Shown here in pieces: positions 1 through 64,000 of a DNA stretch of 64,000 nt; position 1 is the first letter of the stretch, and every line of letters begins with the position of its first letter. The notes below the pieces were generated by a model. The model had not been told where the DNA came from. It saw only the letters and a list, made by a program, of their open reading frames with translations, and did no database searches. The stretch comes from Diadophis punctatus similis (taxonomy: Eukaryota > Chordata > Lepidosauria > Squamata > Dipsadidae): positions 46,728,996-46,792,995 of the forward strand of contig JALIGW010000003.1 in NCBI GenBank assembly GCA_023053685.1, written 5' to 3'. The translations under genes were made by a program, and so were the position numbers.

Positions 1-195
1 GGGGGGGGGGGTCTGAAAAGAAAAAAAGAAAAAGATCCATCCCGGCTCTGCGTGGGTTCCTATGTCTTTCCCACGCGCCTCCATCAATCAATAGCAGGGG
101 GCGAACCCGACACTTGTCTCCGCCTTCTTTTGGAGCACGGTGGCTGCAGCAACACCGGTTGCAAGACTTGCTGCTGAGCATCGGGAGCGAGCAAA
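1..195 (+). other. AMPD2: AMPD2 5' UTR / promoter-proximal end, partial
   Basis: This stretch leads into the start codon at 196. An in-frame TGA at 175-177 lies six codons before the ATG, so 196 is the first in-frame start of this exon. Position -3 is A, a fair Kozak context. The window opens with an 11-base G run, which may be an assembly edge. The transcription start and core promoter cannot be placed. Confidence 0.6.
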
Positions 196-58776
<58,581 letters not shown>

Positions 58777-59430
58777 AAGAGACTCATTCATAATCGGTCT
58801 CCCTTTCAGCCTCACACTGGCTTGAACAAGCTGGGTCTGTTATGTGAGCGCAAAGAGAGCCTGACCATCCACCTCCCTCAACACAGAGACTTTTCTACTT
58901 TCCTGTTGTGTACGTGTGCGTGTGCATGCGTGCGTGTCTTTCCTTCGGTATCTCTTGGAAATGTTTCCATGATTTCTTTGCACTTGGCTGGTTCATCTCC
59001 TGGAAGATGAATAGTTAGAAGCGTCTCCAGGGTTCAAGCGTCTCCAGGGTTCAGGTCCAGGAACCAAGGGAAGCATCTGTAGTGTGAATGGAAAGGCTGG
59101 TCAGATCGTTTGAGAGCCAAGGCCAAAGAGGTAGAAAGGAACATATGCCAGTTCAGTAGAGACTAAATGCTGGAAGTCCTGCCATGTGAATACATTTGCC
59201 CGGTGGCAAAAAGAAACACCAGCATGTCTACATGTATCCTGAGCAACATCTGCCAGGGCCAAAGTCTTCTGGGGTGCCTTGCGCTACCTGGCTTTTGTTC
59301 CAGGGGGTTCCCATTGGCTGGTCAAGCATCTGTGAGAGGCTGGAGCCAGTCCTGCCTTTTGCCATCAGGGCAGAACGTTGTTGTCCATCTCACTAGGCAA
59401 GAGCCTCCATTTTTCAGTGTTAAGCTCTAG

Positions 59431-59551
59431 CACGGTGTTTTTCAACCTTGGCAAACTTTGCGATGACTGGACTTTAACTCCCAGAATCCCCCAGCCAGCA
59501 TGACATCTTAAAGTCATGACATCTTAATGTTGTCAAGATTGACAAACAATC
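59431..59551. mobile_element. Palindromic hAT MITE inside the AMPD2 3' UTR
   Basis: The left end CACGGTGTTTTTCAACCTTG and right end GTCAAGATTGACAAACAATC are diverged inverse copies, with GCTCTAG and TCTCTAG at the flanks. The core keeps ACTCCCAGAATCCCCCAG. Confidence 0.7.
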
Positions 59552-59865
59552 TCTAGTATGAAGTGGGGCAAGGGACAGATTTCATTTCCTTTCAAAGCCC
59601 AATCACGTTTGTCTTTTTCGGCTCAGGGAAAGCACTAATCTTTGATTCCCTCCATGCTTTAAAGGTGAACGCCTATGCGCTGTCAGGGACAAAGTGGACT
59701 TGAGATAATAGAGGCATTGTTGTTAGCATGCCAAATACTGGGTTTTTAAAATTTTGTTCTGTATCTTTTGTGTGAAACTCTTGGTCTCCCTCTACAACCA
59801 AGTATTACAAAAGAAGTTTGATGGAGTTATTAATGTAGCAAGGAGATTGAAGATGATTCTGAAAA

Positions 59866-59871
59866 AATAAA
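59866..59871 (+). terminator. Canonical poly(A) signal AATAAA, proximal
   Basis: This is the first clear AATAAA after the AMPD2 stop, 1.09 kb downstream. A usable downstream G/T-rich element is not obvious. Confidence 0.55.
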
Positions 59872-59890
59872 GTGACTCCTGGAAGGCTTG

Positions 59891-61330
59891 GAGCCAAGAT
59901 ACCTGCCTAGCATGGAAGGAGTTTAGGAGAAATTATTATGATTGTTAATAATTCTATATCAGGTTCAAAATGGAGATGATAAAGGACATCTGGAGATCAG
60001 TTGTTTTTAACGCAAACTTTTAAGTAATTTTAAGGCTTGATTGGATCAGTGACACTCATCAGCAATTGGTGTGGGAAGATACATGGAGTTGCATTAAGCC
60101 ATTTATTGGGTCTAATCTACTTTCCCAAAGTTGCTACTAGCTCAGGAATGATAGCATTTTGTTCCCTACAGAGTTAATGGTGCAGGAGGAAGGGGTGTTA
60201 GAGCAGAATCATTATCCATGGGAGAAGAGTTTATACACTCTGGCAGTGTTGCCCCAGTTTTTGGACTGCTTCTTCCTTCAGCTGTTTTAAAGTTTGGGGT
60301 TTTTTGGGTGGGTTCGCCATGTTGGGGGATAATTCCCACCATGCCTGGCAACCATGTCTGATGTCTGATGTAATGTCTGATGCAGAAGCTCCTGGGAGAT
60401 GAAAATTGTTTTGGACTGGTTAGAATGCAGCAGATTCAAACTGCTTGTTATACTTGACCTCCCCACTCCTCTCTCCCTCCCTCCCTCCCTCCCTCCCTCC
60501 CTCCCTCTGTCTGTCTCTTTCTCTTTCTAACAGCTTTTGACTCTCATGTGCTACTTTGAATACTAGTAGGCTATTGTCATCCTGTTAATGGTTGTCATAA
60601 TTCAGTCATAATTTGGAAATCACTTGTGGGCCTCTCTCCTGAGATAGGAAACCAAGTTCAGACTCTGCTCACTCTCTTCAGGTTCTTAGACAAATGTTAC
60701 GTAGTTATAAAAAAGGCAGTCAGTTCCCTAGTTCTTGCTCCCAGTTGCTGCCAATAACGTGCGATCTTACTATTGCAAGCAGATCCAGTACAAAGGGAAA
60801 TACATTTGTTAAACTTGAGGTGAATAGATAGCAAGTAATGCTTCTAAAGTGAACCGGAAGCTTGTGATGCCCTCCTTCTAAATTTCACTACCTCAACTTG
60901 CCATTCTCCAGATACATTGGACTAAAGCTCCCATAGTCCTCAACCAGCGTGGCTGCATGAAGTTGTGCTCCAGCACAGTTAGAAGTGAAAACTGCTCTAG
61001 GTGGCTGGGGCCAAAATTTGAGGATCATAACAAATGTCTGCTTAAAGATATTCACGAAGTGCACCAAGACTAAATAGGTTGCTTTTTTTCATGTTATTTG
61101 TGGAAGAAGCATTTTGTTATAGTTTGTGTCATTATTTTGAGGGTCACACATCCAAGAAAAAGGAGCCATTCTTTAAAGCCTGTCTAGTTGGCGTTTCACC
61201 TTCATGGCACATCATGGTAATTTCCTTCCCTCCCCCCACCCCCTTGCTGTCTCCCAAGCTGTTTTGCAATAGAGCTGTCTTGCATTTGTTTCAGCCAGCA
61301 TGGATGCCTTGTTCATTTAAGGGTTTAGTC
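59891..61330 (+). other. Downstream region, no recognised gene
   Basis: It may be a long AMPD2 3' UTR or intergenic DNA. Open frames are short with no known motif. It contains only the CCCT repeat. Confidence 0.45.
60475..60508. repeat. (CCCT)n microsatellite
   Basis: About eight CCCT units followed by CTGTCTGTCTC. Confidence 0.92.
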
Positions 61331-61465
61331 CAGTGTTTCCCAACCTTGACAACTTGAAGATGTCTGGACTTCAACTCCCAGAATTCCCCAGCCAGCTTTG
61401 CTGGCTGGGGAATTCTGGGAGTTGAAGTCCAGACATCTTCAAGTTGCCAAGGTTGGGAAACACTG
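61331..61465. mobile_element. Palindromic hAT MITE, 135 bp, intact
   Basis: The exact duplication GTTTAGTC flanks it (61323-61330, 61466-61473). The arms from CAGTGTTTCCCAACCTTG are almost perfectly inverse around a TTTGCTGG centre. Confidence 0.9.
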
Positions 61466-61690
61466 GTTTAGTCCAACACATGGTTCCAGGAAGAAATGGT
61501 ATAATCAATTGAACTGAAGGGAAACATAAACTGCCTCCCTGCTTCATCTCTCATTTTCTTCCTTTCTCCTTGCCATTAATCTGCCTATGGGTACATCATG
61601 TTAGTTTTTGCTTTGGTGTCAGAATTGAAGCTGGTATTCCTTTAGCAATCACATGTATCATCCTCTCGCTTGGCAATTTTATGTACCTTG

Positions 61691-61696
61691 AATAAA
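61691..61696 (+). terminator. Possible distal poly(A) signal AATAAA
   Basis: The AATAAA is followed within 30 bases by TGCTTGTCTGTGCTGTT, a reasonable T/G-rich downstream element. A further AATAAA lies at 61833-61838. Either could end a long 3' UTR, but no transcript evidence is available. Confidence 0.35.
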
Positions 61697-62049
61697 ACTC
61701 TATGCTTGTCTGTGCTGTTAGAAATCTTCTGGAAATAAGAGCATGATCCCACCATTAAAGATTATTTAAGTAAACTGAGCCTTTGTTTCTGATTGAAATA
61801 ATTTCCCCTCCTTGTTTGGCTTCCAGGCAGATAATAAAATCATTTTTTTCTCCAAGGGTGGATTTTGAAGGAGGAGCATTCATCCTCTAGGAAGCAGTTA
61901 TCTCTAGAGGCCAAAATTGTTGTTATTTCTTTTAAATAAGCTTGAGTTTAATAGCTCCTTCCCACGTCTTCTCTTGGAGAGGATGGTTAACATAAAGAGG
62001 AAGTATTGCCCTTCCAATGCTTCTGGGGTGTTTCCACACAGGGCAAAGA

Positions 62050-62432
62050 CGAGGGGTGGGCTACCTGGGGTTCGCAGTGGTTCAGGAGAGCCTCTAGCTA
62101 GGAGAACCCCCAAATCCCACTCCTGGCTGGCCCTGCCCCTCCCAGGAGTCCCCACACAGCCTGTTTTGGATGCAGGTAAGTGCAGGGCGCGTGCGGAGGC
62201 TCGGGAGGGTGAAAAATGGGCCTACCGGAAGTTCGGGAAGGGCCTCTGGAGCCTGGGGAGGCCGTTTTCATCTTCCCGGAGGCTCGAGGAAAGCCTCCGG
62301 AGCCTGGGGAGGGCAAAACACGCCCCTCTGCCTCCGTGGTGCAGGAGGGTGACTAGGCCACGCCCACCATGGCCACACCCACCCAGAAACTGGGCAGAGA
62401 ACCCCTTGCTAAAAATTTTGAAGCCCACCCCT
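62050..62432. mobile_element. hAT-like GC-rich element
   Basis: The left end CGAGGGGTGGGCTACC and right end GAAGCCCACCCCT are inverse-like. The flanks GGCAAAGA and GGCAAAGG agree in 7 of 8 bases. The interior has repeated AGCCTGGGGAGG units, which gives long open frames on both strands. Confidence 0.65.
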
Positions 62433-63087
62433 GGCAAAGGCATTGGGAGATATGCTGTTTTCCTTAATCCATGTGAAGGTCTGGATGTGTGTCGCTCTGA
62501 ATGGCCCTAATGAATACCTACACACAAAAAAAGTGCTAGTGCTTCATAGATATGGGAAATAATTTGCTTACATAAGAAAAACAAAAACCTGGATTTCTAC
62601 CTATTGGTGGTCAACTTGTGCGATGCCCCTATTAAAACGGTGCTGTTAAAGCTTCAAAGAGAAGCAAATGAATGTGTAGATATCTATTAATTATCTTGCT
62701 ATGAATTCCTCCCTCCAGAAATCATTCATACCAAGGTATTTTTAACCAGATAAGAAAAAGGATCCTGAATGTAATAATTTCAAGAACATTTCCAAGTTGA
62801 AAAGAAATTGAGCAACACATGAACAGAGGCTTCCAGGCAGCTGAAGAAAACAAACTTGTTACACACCATTGTAGGTACTATTGCTAAGGGAGATAAGGGA
62901 ATATTAGGGCAGGTCTGAATCCCTCTTTCAGATAGATTAAGTTGCAAGATAATAGTGGTTGTCAAATCATTGGTCAGGCTTCATGTCTACTGGTTTAGAC
63001 CAATATTGTCTAGTGCAGTGTTTTTCAATCTTGTCCCCTTGAAGATGGGTTGACTTCAACTCCGACAATTCTTCAGTCAGCTTTGCT
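62433..63087. other. Downstream flank, half MITE only
   Basis: Near 63018-63085 half of a palindromic hAT MITE is seen (CAGTGTTTTTCAATCTTG, then GACTTCAACTCC). The rest is unrecognised. Confidence 0.45.
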
Positions 63088-63327
63088 ATCTGGGTCTAAC
63101 GTAATTGGCAGTCTCCCACAGGTGTTTTTTCAAGAGGCAACTGGACTTTATGGTTTTTCTTAGAACACGTTTTTGCTTCTTATCCAAGAAGCTTCTTTAG
63201 AGCTGAAGAACCTTCTTGGATAAGAAGTGAAAGGTCTTCAAAGAAAAACCGGAAAGTCCAGTTGCCTCTTGAAAAAGCACCTTTGGGACAACCGTGACCT
63301 GGATGACTGAGAATCTCCATAGGTAAT
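63088..63327. mobile_element. Foldback repeat, AGCACCTTTGGGACA family, copy 3
   Basis: The left arm TTTTTCAAGAGGCAACTGGA and right arm CCAGTTGCCTCTTGAAAAAG are inverse. The centre TATCCAAGAAGCTTCTT is also palindromic. The right end reads TGACTGAGAATCTCCATAG. Confidence 0.75.
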
Positions 63328-64000
63328 TGGCAGTGCCTGTCAGGTGTGCTTCCATTCAAAGTCCAGGAAATAAAAACCCCAACTCCATGTTTATAGAGAT
63401 GAGTACTTTTACTAGACAAGAAGTGATAGCAACGAAAGGAAAGCAAGTTCTGAGGCAAAAAGCGCGCAAAATGCATATAGAAAGAATCCCAAAATCCTCC
63501 TCATAACCCCCCTGGGCAAATCATCCAATCCTCATGTGCCAAGGTGTCATGTGGGCACACCAGCTGGCTGGACTTCCACATCTGGTCCAAGGAAGCCATT
63601 GACCTTGAGCAGGCTATAAGCATGTCTGTGTAGCCTGGTAGATCGTGATGGGAACTTTCCTCCCTAAAGTCCTAATCAGAGACAAGCAGGGACAACTCCA
63701 GCAGCTTCCCCAACCCCCACCCAAATACCTAACCCAACCTCCCCTCTCCCGTTTCTATGGCATCCGAAGCAAGCAGGCATTTCGGAGGCTGACTGCCTCT
63801 CCATGATTCCTGATTATGTACTACCTGACCTTGTCATCTGAATATCTCAGAACATGAATTCAAGACTGCATTCACACAAAGACTGAGCTCTGCTACCAAT
63901 ACGTAGATTTCCATGTATTTTATTGGGCATGTAAGCCATTGTCTTGGAACTATTAACTACCTGCAATGATAAACTCAAACTTATACTAATGCAACTTTCT
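63328..64000. other. Window end, no recognised gene
   Basis: I find no exon, repeat border or RNA gene in the last ~670 bases. Confidence 0.45.

Larger units (their letters stand above)
58777..59890 (+). other. AMPD2: AMPD2 3' UTR (probable proximal form)
   Basis: This run follows the stop codon and has no intron signal I can support. It contains a T/G-rich run near 58905-58935 and a degraded palindromic hAT copy at 59431-59551. The right end is placed about 20 bases past the AATAAA at 59866. A longer form to about 61720 or 61860 is possible. Confidence 0.6.

Noticed and set aside
1..11. Poly-G run as a quadruplex or promoter element
   Set aside because: It sits exactly at the window edge and may be an assembly artefact; too little context to judge.
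61917..62510. A 197-codon plus frame near the end of the window
   Set aside because: Most of it is the GC-rich hAT-like element at 62050-62432. There is no recognisable domain or splice context.

Overview
The window is vertebrate nuclear DNA carrying one protein-coding gene. Eighteen exons with GT-AG boundaries splice in frame into an 824-residue AMP deaminase of the AMPD2 type. The repeats point to a squamate reptile, most likely a snake: Sauria-type tRNA SINEs, BovB/RTE and CR1 LINEs, a Penelope-like element, and a CR1 3' end running into an ATTCT microsatellite of the kind known from snakes. The species cannot be named from the sequence alone.

Layout: coding exon 1 lies at 196-274 and the promoter is mostly outside the window. 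Intron 1 is about 28.5 kb and is filled with old transposon copies. From 28827 to 58776 the other 17 exons are spread over about 30 kb. Catalytic motifs sit in exon 10 (HxH), exon 15 (HCGEAG) and exon 16 (SLSTDDP). The 3' UTR follows 58776, with a first good poly(A) signal at 59866 and later ones at 61691 and 61833. I recognise no second gene in the last 4 kb.

The rest is mobile-element biology. Several non-autonomous hAT families are present, many with intact 8-bp target duplications, including a repeated ~135-bp palindrome and a 321-bp GC-rich foldback. There are also TA-flanked MITEs, a pogo/Tigger-like element, a 544-bp solo LTR, and a Penelope-like element split by a BovB insertion. Within AMPD2 the points most worth checking are an L2-like LINE remnant kept in the exon 9 reading frame just past its donor, near-identical SINEs on both sides of exon 17, a 151-bp AT tract in intron 12, and a CT/GT/GA tract before exon 18.

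I see no bacterial-type system, CRISPR array or RNA gene. The new material is genome architecture rather than a new pathway.
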